From contig JANXNS010000002.1 in assembly GCA_025353965.1 (NCBI GenBank), positions 1 through 37,025 of the forward strand: 37,025 bases of DNA, given 5' to 3'. Every line of letters starts with the position of its first letter. Within the stretch, counting starts at the first letter, position 1. This DNA comes from Aquihabitans sp. Its GTDB lineage: Bacteria > Actinomycetota > Acidimicrobiia > Acidimicrobiales > Iamiaceae. Below, one piece after another: positions 1-8,494 of this stretch. The translations under genes were made by a program, and so were the position numbers. The notes below the pieces were generated by a model. That model saw only the letters and a program-made list of their open reading frames with translations, was not told the DNA's origin and ran no database searches.

Positions 1-1
1 C

Positions 2-2485
2 TTCATTGCGGATCTTGATCCGCTGGCGTGGAAGGAGCCGCACATGCACTCCGAGCTAGATCCCGCCACCTACGGGCTCACCATCTGGGACCTCGAGCGG
101 GAGTTCCTCACCACCGGCGTCGGCGGACAGCGGCGGATGAAGTTGGGAGACCTGCTTCACGTGCTCCGCAATGCCTATTGCCGCACGATCGGCATTGAGT
201 ACATGCACATCTCCGAGCCGGCGCAGAAGCGCTGGATTCAAGAGCATGTAGAGGGTGTCAACGACCGCCTCAGCCCGGAGGAGCAGCGTCATATTCTTGG
301 CCGCCTCAATGCGGCGGAAGCGTTCGAGAAGTTTCTGGCCACTAAGTATGTGGGCCAGAAGCGCTTCGGAATAGAAGGCGCGGAGTCTGCCATTCCGATT
401 CTGGATGCGGTGCTGGAATGCGCGGCGAGCGACGGGCTCAACAGCGCGGTCATGGGCATGGCCCACCGCGGTCGACTCAATGTGCTTACCAACATTGTTG
501 GCAAGAACTACGACCAACTGTTCAAGGAGTTCGAAGGCTTTATCGACCCGGATTCCACCCAGGGCTCGGGCGACGTGAAGTACCACCTCGGCCAGACCGG
601 CACGTTCACCAGCCGCAAGGGGGACACCCTTCCGATCGAGTTGGCGGCCAACCCGAGCCACCTGGAGACCGTCGATCCCATCGTTGAGGGCATGGTTCGG
701 GCCAAGCAGGACCTCATCAACGATCCCGAGTCGTTCTCGGTCCTGCCCGTCCTGCTCCATGGAGACGCGGCATTTGCGGGCCAAGGGGTCGTGGCGGAAA
801 CGCTGAACTGCTCGACCATCAAGGGTTACCGGGTGGGCGGCACCATCCACCTCATCATCAACAACCAGCTTGGTTTCACCACCTCGCCGGAATCGGCTCG
901 TTCGTCGGAATACTGCACCGATGTGGCCAAGATGATCGAGGCCCCGATTTTCCATGTGAATGGCGACGACCCGGAAGCCTGCGTGCGGGTGGCCCGCTTG
1001 GCCTATGCCTTCCGCCAAGAGTTCCACAAGGACGTCGTCATCGACATGGTGTGTTACCGCCGCCATGGCCACAACGAAGGCGACGATCCGAGCTACACGC
1101 AGCCACTCATGTACAAGCGGATCGACGCCCGCCGTTCTGTCCGCAAGCTCTTCACGGAGTCGCTGGTAAAGCGGGGAGACATCTCCATCGAAGAGGCAGA
1201 ACACGCACTGGACGACTTCAGCGCCCGCCTCGGTACCGCGCTGACCGAGACCCGTGGCTCCAAGCCCACCGATGAGGTCATTGCTCTCCCCATGCCGCCT
1301 GCCGTTGGCGTATTGGCCCACGTAGAGACGGGCGTGGCCAAGGCAACACTCGATCAGATCTACGCCACCATGTCGTCGGTTCCAGATGGATTCGAGACCC
1401 ACCCCAAACTGGCCAAGCAGTTCGAGACCCGGACCAGAATGGTGGCCGACGGCCACGTCGATTGGGCCACGGCTGAGGCCATGGCCTTCGGATCGCTCTT
1501 GCTGGAAGGCACCGATATTCGCTTCGCCGGCCAAGACTCCCGACGAGGCACGTTCTCCCAGCGCCATTCCGTCCTGTCGGACTATTCCACCGGCGAGGAA
1601 TACGCCCCGCTGGCCAACCTGCGTGAGGGCCAAGGCAAGTTCTGGATCTATGACTCCTTGCTCAGCGAATACGCGGCCCTCGGTTTCGAATACGGCTATT
1701 CGGTCATTCACAAGAACGCGCTGGTCTGCTGGGAAGCCCAGTTCGGCGACTTCGTCAACGGCGCCATGATCGTGATCGACCAATACCTGGTGGCGGCCGA
1801 AGACAAGTGGGGCCAGACCTCAGGCCTGGTTCTGCTGCTGCCGCACGGCCTGGAAGGCCAGGGCCCTGAGCATTCATCGGGCCGCATCGAGCGATTCCTC
1901 ACCCTCTGCGCCGAGGACAACATTCAGGTGGCCAATGCCACGACCTCGGCCCAGTACTTCCACCTGCTGCGGCGCCAAATGAAGCGCGAGGTGCGCAAGC
2001 CACTCGTGGTCATGACCCCCAAGTCCCTGCTACGGGCGAAGTCCGCCCGCTCGCCCATTACCGAGCTGGAGAGCGGATCGTTCCAGGAACTCTTGGACGA
2101 CGCCTCGATCACGGACCGCGGCACGGTGCAGCGGGTGGTGTTCTGCTCCGGCAAGGTGGCCTACGACGCCATTGGTCGCCGAGATGAGCGCGGCCACCTG
2201 GCCGCCGTAGTGCGGATCGAGCAGCTGTACCCGTTCCCCTACAAGCAGATTACCGACGTGTTGGCCTCGTACCCCAACACGCAGGAAGTGGTCTGGCTGC
2301 AAGAAGAACCGGACAACATGGGCCCCCGCTCCTTCGTCAACGAGCGGTTGTGGCCCCTGGTTCCCGAGGGTGTTGCGTACCGCCAGGTTTCCCGCACCGG
2401 GTCCGGCAGCCCGGCCACCGGCAGCCATGGAATCCACATCCAAGAACAGGCCCAGATCCTCGACCAGACCTTCGAAGGGCTCTAG
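2..2485 (+). CDS. kgd: 2-oxoglutarate dehydrogenase E1 / multifunctional Kgd, 5'-truncated by the window edge
   Basis: This is the E1 (thiamine diphosphate) part of the actinobacterial 2-oxoglutarate decarboxylase/dehydrogenase, which oxidatively decarboxylates 2-oxoglutarate in the TCA cycle. The reading frame is open to the first bases of the window, so the 827 codons seen lack the true start. An in-frame ATG at 44 is internal, because the residues before it already match the family. Visible family signatures are GLTIWDL near the left edge, KYVGQKRF, MAHRGRLNVL, HGDAAFAGQG and NNQLGFTT around the ThDP/Mg site, and RRHGHNEGDDPS. The C-terminal transketolase-like part ends in FEGL. Actinobacterial Kgd proteins are about 1,200 residues with an E2-like acyltransferase domain at the N-terminus. 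That domain would lie left of the window and cannot be confirmed here. The next gene starts 2 bp after the stop, which suggests co-transcription. Confidence 0.95.
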   Translation, partial: FIADLDPLAWKEPHMHSELDPATYGLTIWDLEREFLTTGVGGQRRMKLGDLLHVLRNAYCRTIGIEYMHISEPAQKRWIQEHVEGVNDRLSPEEQRHILGRLNAAEAFEKFLATKYVGQKRFGIEGAESAIPILDAVLECAASDGLNSAVMGMAHRGRLNVLTNIVGKNYDQLFKEFEGFIDPDSTQGSGDVKYHLGQTGTFTSRKGDTLPIELAANPSHLETVDPIVEGMVRAKQDLINDPESFSVLPVLLHGDAAFAGQGVVAETLNCSTIKGYRVGGTIHLIINNQLGFTTSPESARSSEYCTDVAKMIEAPIFHVNGDDPEACVRVARLAYAFRQEFHKDVVIDMVCYRRHGHNEGDDPSYTQPLMYKRIDARRSVRKLFTESLVKRGDISIEEAEHALDDFSARLGTALTETRGSKPTDEVIALPMPPAVGVLAHVETGVAKATLDQIYATMSSVPDGFETHPKLAKQFETRTRMVADGHVDWATAEAMAFGSLLLEGTDIRFAGQDSRRGTFSQRHSVLSDYSTGEEYAPLANLREGQGKFWIYDSLLSEYAALGFEYGYSVIHKNALVCWEAQFGDFVNGAMIVIDQYLVAAEDKWGQTSGLVLLLPHGLEGQGPEHSSGRIERFLTLCAEDNIQVANATTSAQYFHLLRRQMKREVRKPLVVMTPKSLLRAKSARSPITELESGSFQELLDDASITDRGTVQRVVFCSGKVAYDAIGRRDERGHLAAVVRIEQLYPFPYKQITDVLASYPNTQEVVWLQEEPDNMGPRSFVNERLWPLVPEGVAYRQVSRTGSGSPATGSHGIHIQEQAQILDQTFEGL

Positions 2486-2487
2486 CC

Positions 2488-3411
2488 GTGCCTGCACCGA
2501 CCGGAAACGCGGCCTTCGATGCGGCTCGGGCTGGGGGGATCACCGATACCTTCCTCTCCTTCCCCGATGTCCGGGAGGCCAAAGCCAAGGTCTACGACTT
2601 CATCCGCAAGGCCACCATGGACAGCGAGACCCAGACCATGGAGATGCCCGCGCAGTACATGTTCAAGGACATTCCTACCTACGACGAGATCGACGATCCG
2701 CTGGAACTCACGTTGGCGGAGATGAAGCGCTTTGGGATCACCCGGTTCCTGACCAACGTCACCGAGAAGGACTTGGCGGCTCGAGCGCTCACCGAGCACC
2801 CCGACAAGTTCTGGGGAATCCTCAACGTGGACCCCGGCTCGGGCATGGCCGCCCTGCGGGAGATAGATGCCGCCATTGAGAAGTGGGGGAGCCGGCTCAA
2901 GGCCATCCACACGTGGGGCACGGCGCTGCAACCGCAGGTTGCCCTGGACGACAAGAAGATGTACCCCGTGTATGCCAAGTGCGTCGAGGCCGGCCTGCCG
3001 ATCGTGGTCTACGCCGGTGTTCCTGGGCCGCGCCTGCCGATGATGGCGCAGTTGCCCATGCAGCTAGATGAGGTCTGCTGGTTCTTCCCCGAGCTGAAGA
3101 TCGTGACTCGCCATGGCGCCGAGCCGTGGACCGAGCTCATGGTGAAACTGCTGTTGAAGTGGCCGAACCTCTACTACTCGACGTCCGCCTTTGCACCCAA
3201 GCACTATCCCCAAGACATCATCGACTTCGCCAATACCCGCGGGGCCGACAAGATCATTTTTGCGGGCTACTGGGCGGCGGGACTCACCCTGGATCGGATT
3301 CACGCGGAGCTCCCGACGGTGCCGTTCCGGGACCACGTCTGGCCCAAATTTCTCCACGAGAATGCTGAGCGGGTGTTCGGCGGAGCGCCGCACCCGTACC
3401 CCGCCACCTGA
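2488..3411 (+). CDS. Amidohydrolase-2 family protein lacking the N-terminal HxH
   Basis: This is a 307-residue TIM-barrel protein of the amidohydrolase-2 type, a family of metal-dependent hydrolases and decarboxylases. The GTG at 2488 is chosen because it lies 2 bp after the kgd stop; the frame stays open upstream but only inside kgd. Recognisable elements are the helix-rich insert EFPAEYMF-like segment (here EMPAQYMFKDIP), FGITRFLTNV, KFWGILNVDPGSG, KAIHTWGTALQP, IVTRHGAEPW in the region of the fourth-strand histidine, and a C-terminal HENAERVFGG of the kind that ends many family members. The usual metal-binding D-x-H-x-H at the first strand is absent; the equivalent stretch reads GITDTFLSFP. 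It may therefore use a different metal set or be a non-hydrolytic relative. The substrate cannot be told. Close spacing to kgd suggests an operon. Confidence 0.8.
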   Translation: MPAPTGNAAFDAARAGGITDTFLSFPDVREAKAKVYDFIRKATMDSETQTMEMPAQYMFKDIPTYDEIDDPLELTLAEMKRFGITRFLTNVTEKDLAARALTEHPDKFWGILNVDPGSGMAALREIDAAIEKWGSRLKAIHTWGTALQPQVALDDKKMYPVYAKCVEAGLPIVVYAGVPGPRLPMMAQLPMQLDEVCWFFPELKIVTRHGAEPWTELMVKLLLKWPNLYYSTSAFAPKHYPQDIIDFANTRGADKIIFAGYWAAGLTLDRIHAELPTVPFRDHVWPKFLHENAERVFGGAPHPYPAT

Positions 3412-3430
3412 TCTTTGGTTCTTTGGCCCG

Positions 3431-3916
3431 CTAGGGGGCAGCGGTGGTGCTCGTGGCGGCGGGCACGGTCGTGGTTGAAGTTGTGGTGGGCGCAATGGTC
3501 GTTGTGGTCGGTGCCACGGTGGTCGTCGGCGCCATGGTGGTAGACGGCGCCTGGGTGGTGGTGGATGGCGCGGTGGTGCTGGTGGTGGTCGACGTTGAGG
3601 TGGTGGTGAGGCTGGTCGACACGGTCGTGGGCGTGTTGTTGCTGTCGTTGTTGTTCACCACGATCAACAGCAGGGCGCCCACCACGATGATCAAGGCCAG
3701 AAGCACGATCACCGCGATGAGGGGTCCGTTGCCGCCGTTCGGCGGTTCGGCCTGGCCGGGGTCGTCATAGGACCCACCACCACCACCACCGGCTCCGGCG
3801 GCTGGTTCCGGTGCCGGGATGTAATAGCCGGCGGGTGGTGTGGGGGCGGGATCGCCCCCTACCGGATCGTCTTCGCCTGGTCGCCAGGCCTGGGTGGGAT
3901 CATCGCCATCGCTCAT
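3431..3916 (-). CDS. Membrane-anchored Thr/Ser-rich surface protein
   Basis: This is a 161-residue protein of unknown function with clear architecture. A short acidic, Pro/Gly-rich N-terminal tail (including a run of six glycines) is followed by one hydrophobic helix at about residues 70-90 (LIAVIVLLALIIVVGALLLI). An extracellular-looking tail then consists almost wholly of Thr, Ser, Pro and Ala. Such tails are typical of flexible, often glycosylated, wall-spanning stalks in actinomycetes (inference). The ATG at 3916 is preferred over an earlier in-frame start because GGAG sits five bases upstream and the longer form would run into the adjacent SDR gene. The nearly repetitive ACC/ACG codons produce long low-complexity ORFs on the opposite strand that are not genes. 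It is downstream of the SDR gene on the same strand with about 20 bp between them. Confidence 0.7.
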   Translation of the reverse strand: MSDGDDPTQAWRPGEDDPVGGDPAPTPPAGYYIPAPEPAAGAGGGGGGSYDDPGQAEPPNGGNGPLIAVIVLLALIIVVGALLLIVVNNNDSNNTPTTVSTSLTTTSTSTTTSTTAPSTTTQAPSTTMAPTTTVAPTTTTIAPTTTSTTTVPAATSTTAAP

Positions 3917-3935
3917 GGAAGCTCCATTGGTTTGA

Positions 3936-4730
3936 TTAGAGGGTGGTGGCGAGGCCGCCGTCAACGGCGATGATGGTGCCGGTCAGGTACGAGCCCGCCC
4001 GGGAGGCAAGGAAGATGGCAGTCCCGGCCATGTCGTCTGGGCGTCCGATGCGCTTGAGGGGGGCCGACGCGGCTATTTGGTCGCCAAATGCGCTGAGGGT
4101 TGCGGCCATCATCTTGGACTCGAACGGCCCGGGGGCGATGGCATTGACGGTGATGGCCGGGGCAAGGTGTTTGGCCAAGTGACGGGTGAGCTGGTGGACG
4201 GCGGCCTTGGAGGCGGAATACGAGTACGTCTCCAGCATGGGAACTTGGATACCGTCGATCGACCCGATGTTGATCACTCGGGCGGGGTCCGCTTGTGTCC
4301 CGGCCGCTTGGAGAAGCGGAAGCAGAAACTTGGTGGTGTGGAAGATGCCTTGGACGTTGAGATCAAGGACCCGACCCCAAGATGTCGCGTCGTGCTCGGC
4401 CAGGGGGGCACCCCAGGTCGCCCCCGCGTTGTTGACCAGCACGTCGAGGTGGTCATGCTCGGCGGCCACCACGTCGGCCAAGGCTTTCGCTCCCGCCTCG
4501 GTCGACAGGTCGCTGGGGAACCCGGTGATGTCGCCGAATGCGGACAGTTCCTCGACCGTCTCGTTCACCGCATCGGCCTTGCGGGACGACACGATGACCT
4601 TGGCGCCTCCAACCACAAAGCCGCCAGCGATCATGCGGCCGATACCGCGGGTGCCGCCCGTGATGAGCACGGTCTTGCCGGCAACGGAGAACAGTTCGGA
4701 GATCGGGGTGGGGGCGGTGGAGTCGGCCAT
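3936..4730 (-). CDS. Short-chain dehydrogenase/reductase (SDR)
   Basis: This is a 264-residue classical SDR oxidoreductase using NAD(P)H. The cofactor motif TGGTRGIG is at about residues 21-28, the NNAG motif (VLVNNAGATWG) sits mid-protein, and the catalytic Ser-Tyr-Lys set is visible as NIGSIDG followed by YSYSASKAAV. After it comes the NAIAPGPF segment and the C-terminal SYLTGTIIAVDGG that closes the fold in FabG-like enzymes. The start at the ATG at 4730 (MADSTAPTP) gives a normal family length; a longer frame upstream overlaps only low-quality sequence. Substrate is unknown: such enzymes reduce oxoacyl-ACP/CoA, alcohols or sugars. The mutM gene ends 64 bp upstream on the same strand. Confidence 0.92.
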   Translation of the reverse strand: MADSTAPTPISELFSVAGKTVLITGGTRGIGRMIAGGFVVGGAKVIVSSRKADAVNETVEELSAFGDITGFPSDLSTEAGAKALADVVAAEHDHLDVLVNNAGATWGAPLAEHDATSWGRVLDLNVQGIFHTTKFLLPLLQAAGTQADPARVINIGSIDGIQVPMLETYSYSASKAAVHQLTRHLAKHLAPAITVNAIAPGPFESKMMAATLSAFGDQIAASAPLKRIGRPDDMAGTAIFLASRAGSYLTGTIIAVDGGLATTL

Positions 4731-4794
4731 GGCTGGCGACCGTATCCCACGGGCCCGGTTGCCCGGCGGGTCGAGGGTTGACCCGGTCATGGGA

Positions 4795-5595
4795 TTAACG
4801 CCGCTGACAGGCGGGGCACCAGGTGGTGCCCCGGGCATCGATGACCTGGCGTCGCATGATGGTTGCGCATCTCGGGCACGGCTCCCCGGCCTGGCCGTAA
4901 CAATCCAGGCGGTATTGGTTGCTTCCAGACCCACCGTCGACGGTCCGGTAGTCGCGGAGCGTCGTCCCCCCATTCTCAATGCCCTGGGTCAACACGGCGA
5001 TGATGGCCCCGTGGAGCCGGGCGGCCGCCGGCCGGCTGACCGACCGGCTGGCCGGATGGACCCTGGCCCGCCAGAGGGCTTCGTCGGCGTAGATGTTGCC
5101 GATTCCGGCCACGACCCGCTGGTTCAAGAGCTGGGTCTTCACCCTGACCTGGCTTCGGTGGAGGTCCGCCCACAGCGACTGCGGGGTAAATACGGGATCG
5201 AATGGTTCTGGGCCGAGTGCGGCCAGGGTGGGAAGGGACCGAAGGTCGGTGCCCACCACCGCGATACGACCAAAGCGGCGAACATCACGGAACGCAAACC
5301 GGCGGCCATCGTCCAACGTCCACCAGGCGCGGTCGTAGGGGTCCGGCAATGCGTCCGCCGGGTCGACCCGGAGTTGCCCGGTCATGCCGAGGTGAATGAC
5401 CAGGCTTCGGTGGTCATCAAGGGCAACGAGAAGGTATTTCCCTCGTCGATCAATGTCGGCCACGGTTGTCCCCACCGTATGCACGGCCGGGGTGAATTTG
5501 GCCGACGGATGGGTGCCGGCGCTGGTGAAGGTACGCCCTATCAGCAGGGGACGGAGGCCCCGCCGGACGGTCTCTACCTCCGGAAGCTCGGGCAT
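4795..5595 (-). CDS. mutM: Formamidopyrimidine-DNA glycosylase (MutM/Fpg)
   Basis: This is a 266-residue bifunctional glycosylase/AP lyase of base-excision repair that removes 8-oxoguanine and FaPy lesions. The mature N-terminus PELPEVETV supplies the catalytic Pro2 and Glu3, and the start at ATG 5595 is fixed by that motif. The helix-two-turn-helix core reads AGIGNIYADEALW. The C-terminal zinc finger is intact, with CPRC and CPAC separated by 16 residues. All features match a canonical Fpg, in contrast to the second family member at 22979. The frame continues upstream for about 95 codons without family similarity, and this was not included. In many actinomycetes mutM follows rnc, but no rnc or rpmF was recognised upstream here. 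Confidence 0.97.
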   Translation of the reverse strand: MPELPEVETVRRGLRPLLIGRTFTSAGTHPSAKFTPAVHTVGTTVADIDRRGKYLLVALDDHRSLVIHLGMTGQLRVDPADALPDPYDRAWWTLDDGRRFAFRDVRRFGRIAVVGTDLRSLPTLAALGPEPFDPVFTPQSLWADLHRSQVRVKTQLLNQRVVAGIGNIYADEALWRARVHPASRSVSRPAAARLHGAIIAVLTQGIENGGTTLRDYRTVDGGSGSNQYRLDCYGQAGEPCPRCATIMRRQVIDARGTTWCPACQRR

Positions 5596-5946
5596 GTCCT
5601 GACCGTATCGGCCGTTCCGCTCAAGGACCGGAACCCGGTGCCGATGGAGGTGGGTGTTCGAAGGACTGAGACTTACCACCCTTGCCTTTCTCGTCGTGCC
5701 TGCGGCTCTGTTCTCGCGTCGTGCGCGGGCTGGCCAACAAGACGAGCTGGGTGGCATCGGCGACGACGCCCTCGATTTACCGGGAGATGAGGTGGCCCCC
5801 GTGCCTGCCGCAGTCTTTGCCCCTCTCAATCCGAATCGCCCGGTGAACGCCCAGCGCTCGTTGCCCATACTGGGCATCGAGCCCGGCGCCCAGGAATTGC
5901 CGTACGAACGAATGCCGGATGCCCCCTAGATGTGCCGCGAAGCAAT
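5596..5946. other. 351-bp intergenic region without a confident gene
   Basis: This gap lies between mutM and the D-aminoacylase gene. A plus-strand ORF of 91 codons (GTG 5654 to 5929) has a GGAGGTG directly upstream at 5646 and a short hydrophobic stretch near its N-terminus (LTTLAFLVVPAALF). It has no family resemblance I recognise, and the spacing to GTG is only three bases. Minus-strand frames are also open over part of the region, as is common at this GC content. No RNA gene (tmRNA, RNase P, 6S, SRP) was recognised on either strand. Confidence 0.4.
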
Positions 5947-7623
5947 TTAGCTTCGAAGGGTGACCCCGGGCAGGGCACCGGTGTGCTCGCCGTCTTCAAG
6001 AGTCACGATGCCATTGACCACGGTGACGTCGTAGCCGGTCGCCCCCTGCACCCAGCGCCCGGCACCACCGGGGAAGTCGTGGTGGAACTCGGGGAGCGGC
6101 AGCGCTAATGCGTCGAGGTCGATGACGTTGATGTCGGCCGGCCGGCCCACTGCCAGGATGCCGCGGTCGGGAATCGCAAAGAGTTCGGCGGGGATGGAAG
6201 TCAGTCGGGCCACCCCTTCGGCCAGGCTGTAGAGGCCGCGGTCTCGGACCCAATGGGCCAGGAACCAAGTGGGTTGGCTGGCGTCCATGATTTGGCCCAC
6301 GTGGGCGCCGGCGTCGGCCAAGCCGAGCACCACGTTGTCGTCGGCCAAGAGATGCTCGACCTCATCTGGGGTCTGGTTCAGGAACGGCCAGTTGAGTAGG
6401 CACGCCCCGTCGGTCGTATCGAGCAGGTCGAGCCAGTAGGCCGCCGGTGAGGTTCCTGCGGCCTCGGCGCGGGCGGCGAGGGACCGTTCGGGGTCCAGGC
6501 GGTAGTCGGCCGGAACGGTGTCGAGCGGGAACAGGCGGTCCGGGCCAATGCCCTGGCTGGCGTCGGCTTCGGCAATGAGCAGGGCCCGGTGCTCGGGGTC
6601 GCGCACGGCGGCCAGGCGCTCGTCGAAGGTGAGTGGCCCGAGGGCCTGCCAGGCGGCACAGCCGCCATAGGGGGAGTGGTGGGCGAGGCCAAAGAGCACG
6701 CCGACGGAGCGAACGGTGGTTTGCGGGTGGATGCGGGCCCCGTGGGCATTGGCGTCGGCCACGAGTTCCAGCACCTGCCGGTGCAGCAGCCCCCCGGCGA
6801 TGGTTTCGGTCAGCCCGAACGACACAGGACGACCCGACGAGCGGCTCACCTCGGCCAAGACATTGATTTCTTCGATGGTGCTCTCGGGGGTCGCCCCGTT
6901 CTGTGAGCCGAGCATGGCGGCAGTCTCGAACACGCCCTTGCCGTGGCGGGCCAGCACATCAGTGAGGGCCAGCAGTTCGTCGAGGGTGGCGTAGGTGCCA
7001 GGGATGGGCTGGCCGTCGGCGCCCTTGTGAAGGACCGTGCGGCTGGACGAGAGGCCAAGCGCGCCGGCGGTGATGGCCTCGTCGACCAGGTCGACCATGG
7101 CGGCCAGGTCTGCGTCGGTGGGCACCTCGGTGGCCCGGTCGCCCATGACGTAGCGCCGCAGAGCGCTGTGGCCCACCATGCCACCGATGTTGATGCCCTT
7201 GGGCTTGCGGTCCAGGTCCGCCAGGTATTGGCCGTAGGTCTCCCATTCCCAGGACAATCCGCTCATGATCGCGTGGGCGGGGATGTCCTCGACTGACTCC
7301 ATCATCTCGGCCAGACCTTGGCGGTCCTCGGGCCGACACGGGGCGAAGGTCACACCACAGTTGCCGATCACCACCGAGGTCACGCCGTGAAAGCACGACG
7401 AGGTACCCAGCGGGTCCCAGGAGATCTGTGCGTCGAGGTGGGTGTGGATGTCGACAAAGCCAGGGGTGACGATGCGGCCTTCGGCCTCAATAGTGCGGGT
7501 CGCCTCGCCGTCCACGTGGCCAATGGCCACGATCTGCCCATCAGTCACCGCGAGGTCGGCGCGGCGCGGGGAGGACCCGGTCCCGTCGACGAGGGTGCCA
7601 TTGCGGATCACTAGGTCGTACAC
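5947..7623 (-). CDS. N-acyl-D-amino-acid deacylase / D-aminoacylase-type amidohydrolase
   Basis: This is a 558-residue metal-dependent amidohydrolase of the D-aminoacylase subfamily, which hydrolyses N-acyl-D-amino acids or related N-acyl compounds in the cytoplasm. It opens with the small beta-sandwich strand MYDLVIRNGTLVDGTG. The metal motif FVDIHTHLDAQ (HxH) comes at about residues 57-67, and HGVTSVVIGNCGVTFAP carries the bridging Cys region typical of these enzymes. The later metal/catalytic segments include MVGHSALR, a mid-protein HPQTT and LADAGAHVGQ with the catalytic Asp. It closes with GRPADINVIDLDAL, characteristic of the subfamily. The start is a GTG at 7623 with little SD. It is divergently arranged with the PPK2 gene, sharing a 61-bp spacer with a perfect hairpin. 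Confidence 0.9.
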   Translation of the reverse strand: MYDLVIRNGTLVDGTGSSPRRADLAVTDGQIVAIGHVDGEATRTIEAEGRIVTPGFVDIHTHLDAQISWDPLGTSSCFHGVTSVVIGNCGVTFAPCRPEDRQGLAEMMESVEDIPAHAIMSGLSWEWETYGQYLADLDRKPKGINIGGMVGHSALRRYVMGDRATEVPTDADLAAMVDLVDEAITAGALGLSSSRTVLHKGADGQPIPGTYATLDELLALTDVLARHGKGVFETAAMLGSQNGATPESTIEEINVLAEVSRSSGRPVSFGLTETIAGGLLHRQVLELVADANAHGARIHPQTTVRSVGVLFGLAHHSPYGGCAAWQALGPLTFDERLAAVRDPEHRALLIAEADASQGIGPDRLFPLDTVPADYRLDPERSLAARAEAAGTSPAAYWLDLLDTTDGACLLNWPFLNQTPDEVEHLLADDNVVLGLADAGAHVGQIMDASQPTWFLAHWVRDRGLYSLAEGVARLTSIPAELFAIPDRGILAVGRPADINVIDLDALALPLPEFHHDFPGGAGRWVQGATGYDVTVVNGIVTLEDGEHTGALPGVTLRS

Positions 7624-7643
7624 GTCCGCATCGTAGGTTGGGG

Positions 7644-7667
7644 CCCACGCCTTCGCTGAGGCGTGGG
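7644..7667. repeat. Perfect 9-bp inverted repeat between divergent genes
   Basis: CCCACGCCT (7644-7652) and AGGCGTGGG (7659-7667) form a perfect 9-bp stem around a six-base loop in the 61-bp spacer between the D-aminoacylase and PPK2 genes. It ends 17 bases before the PPK2 ATG. It could be an operator shared by both genes or a hairpin in the PPK2 leader. There is no T-tract, so it is not a standard terminator. Confidence 0.6.
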
Positions 7668-7684
7668 ATGTCTAGCGTGACCTC

Positions 7685-8494
7685 ATGGCCGATTACCAAC
7701 GCTGGCAGATCGAGGGCAAGCATCTCGATCTCGCAAATTTCGATACCGAATCCACCAGGGGTGCCCCCGGCGACAAGGACACCACCCGGGCCGCAACCGC
7801 CCTGCTCATTACCGAGCTGGCCGAATTACAGAACCGGCTGTGGGCGCAGCATCGGCAATCGCTGCTGGTTGTCCTGCAGGCCATGGACGCCGGTGGCAAG
7901 GACGGGACCATTCGCAAGGTCCTGACGGGGGTCAATCCGCAGGGCGTCCGGGTGGCCTCGTTCAAGGCGCCCACCGCTGAGGAGTTGGCCCACGACTTCC
8001 TTTGGCGGATCCACCAGCAGGCCCCCGGCCATGGTGAGATTGGGGTGTTCAACCGCTCGCACTACGAGGACGTGCTCATCGCTCGGGTGGACGAGATCGT
8101 GGCGGAGCCGGTGTGGCGTAAGCGCTATGAGACCATCCGTCATTTCGAAGATGGCCTGGTGGAAGACGGCACCGCCGTGATCAAGATCTTTTTGCATATC
8201 TCCAAAGACGAGCAGGCCGCACGATTCCGGGCCCGCCTCGACACGCCGGAGAAGCGCTGGAAGTTCTCCGCGGCGGACCTCGAGGTCCGGGCCAAATGGG
8301 ACAAGTACCAGGTGGCCTACGCGGAGGCCATGGCCGAGACCAGCACCGAACAGTGCCCGTGGAACGTGGTGCCCGCAGACCGCAAGTGGTACCGGGATTG
8401 GGCCGTTCTACAAATCCTCTTGGGCACCCTCCGGAAGATGGATCCCCAGTACCCCATCGAGGAAGCCGGGCTGGATTCGATCATCATTGACTAG
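7685..8494 (+). CDS. ppk2: Polyphosphate kinase 2 family protein (PPK2)
   Basis: This is a 269-residue PPK2-family phosphotransferase, which uses inorganic polyphosphate to phosphorylate nucleotides. The Walker A-like loop AMDAGGKDG is at residues 66-74, the Walker B region VFNRSHYEDVL at about 121-131, and the lid/arginine region is represented by RFRARLDTPEKRWKFS. The C-terminal WNVVPADRKWYRDW is a family hallmark. The start is the ATG at 7685, with no clear SD and possibly a short leader. Whether it makes NDP or NTP cannot be decided from sequence. Its last 11 bases overlap convergently with the histidine kinase gene, so read-through in either direction would be antisense. Confidence 0.93.
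   Translation: MADYQRWQIEGKHLDLANFDTESTRGAPGDKDTTRAATALLITELAELQNRLWAQHRQSLLVVLQAMDAGGKDGTIRKVLTGVNPQGVRVASFKAPTAEELAHDFLWRIHQQAPGHGEIGVFNRSHYEDVLIARVDEIVAEPVWRKRYETIRHFEDGLVEDGTAVIKIFLHISKDEQAARFRARLDTPEKRWKFSAADLEVRAKWDKYQVAYAEAMAETSTEQCPWNVVPADRKWYRDWAVLQILLGTLRKMDPQYPIEEAGLDSIIID

Noticed and set aside
56-1783. Long minus-strand ORF opposite kgd (575 codons)
   Set aside because: It mirrors the codon bias of kgd on the other strand and has no recognisable domain; it is a shadow frame.
3444-3770. Plus-strand Val-rich ORF opposite the Thr-rich protein
   Set aside because: The Val repeats are the complement of ACC/ACG threonine codons; the minus-strand protein has a proper start, SD and membrane helix.
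5654-5929. 91-codon plus-strand ORF with GGAGGTG upstream and a hydrophobic stretch
   Set aside because: No family resemblance, SD-to-start spacing of only three bases, and all frames are open in this GC-rich gap, so it is mentioned only in the intergenic note.
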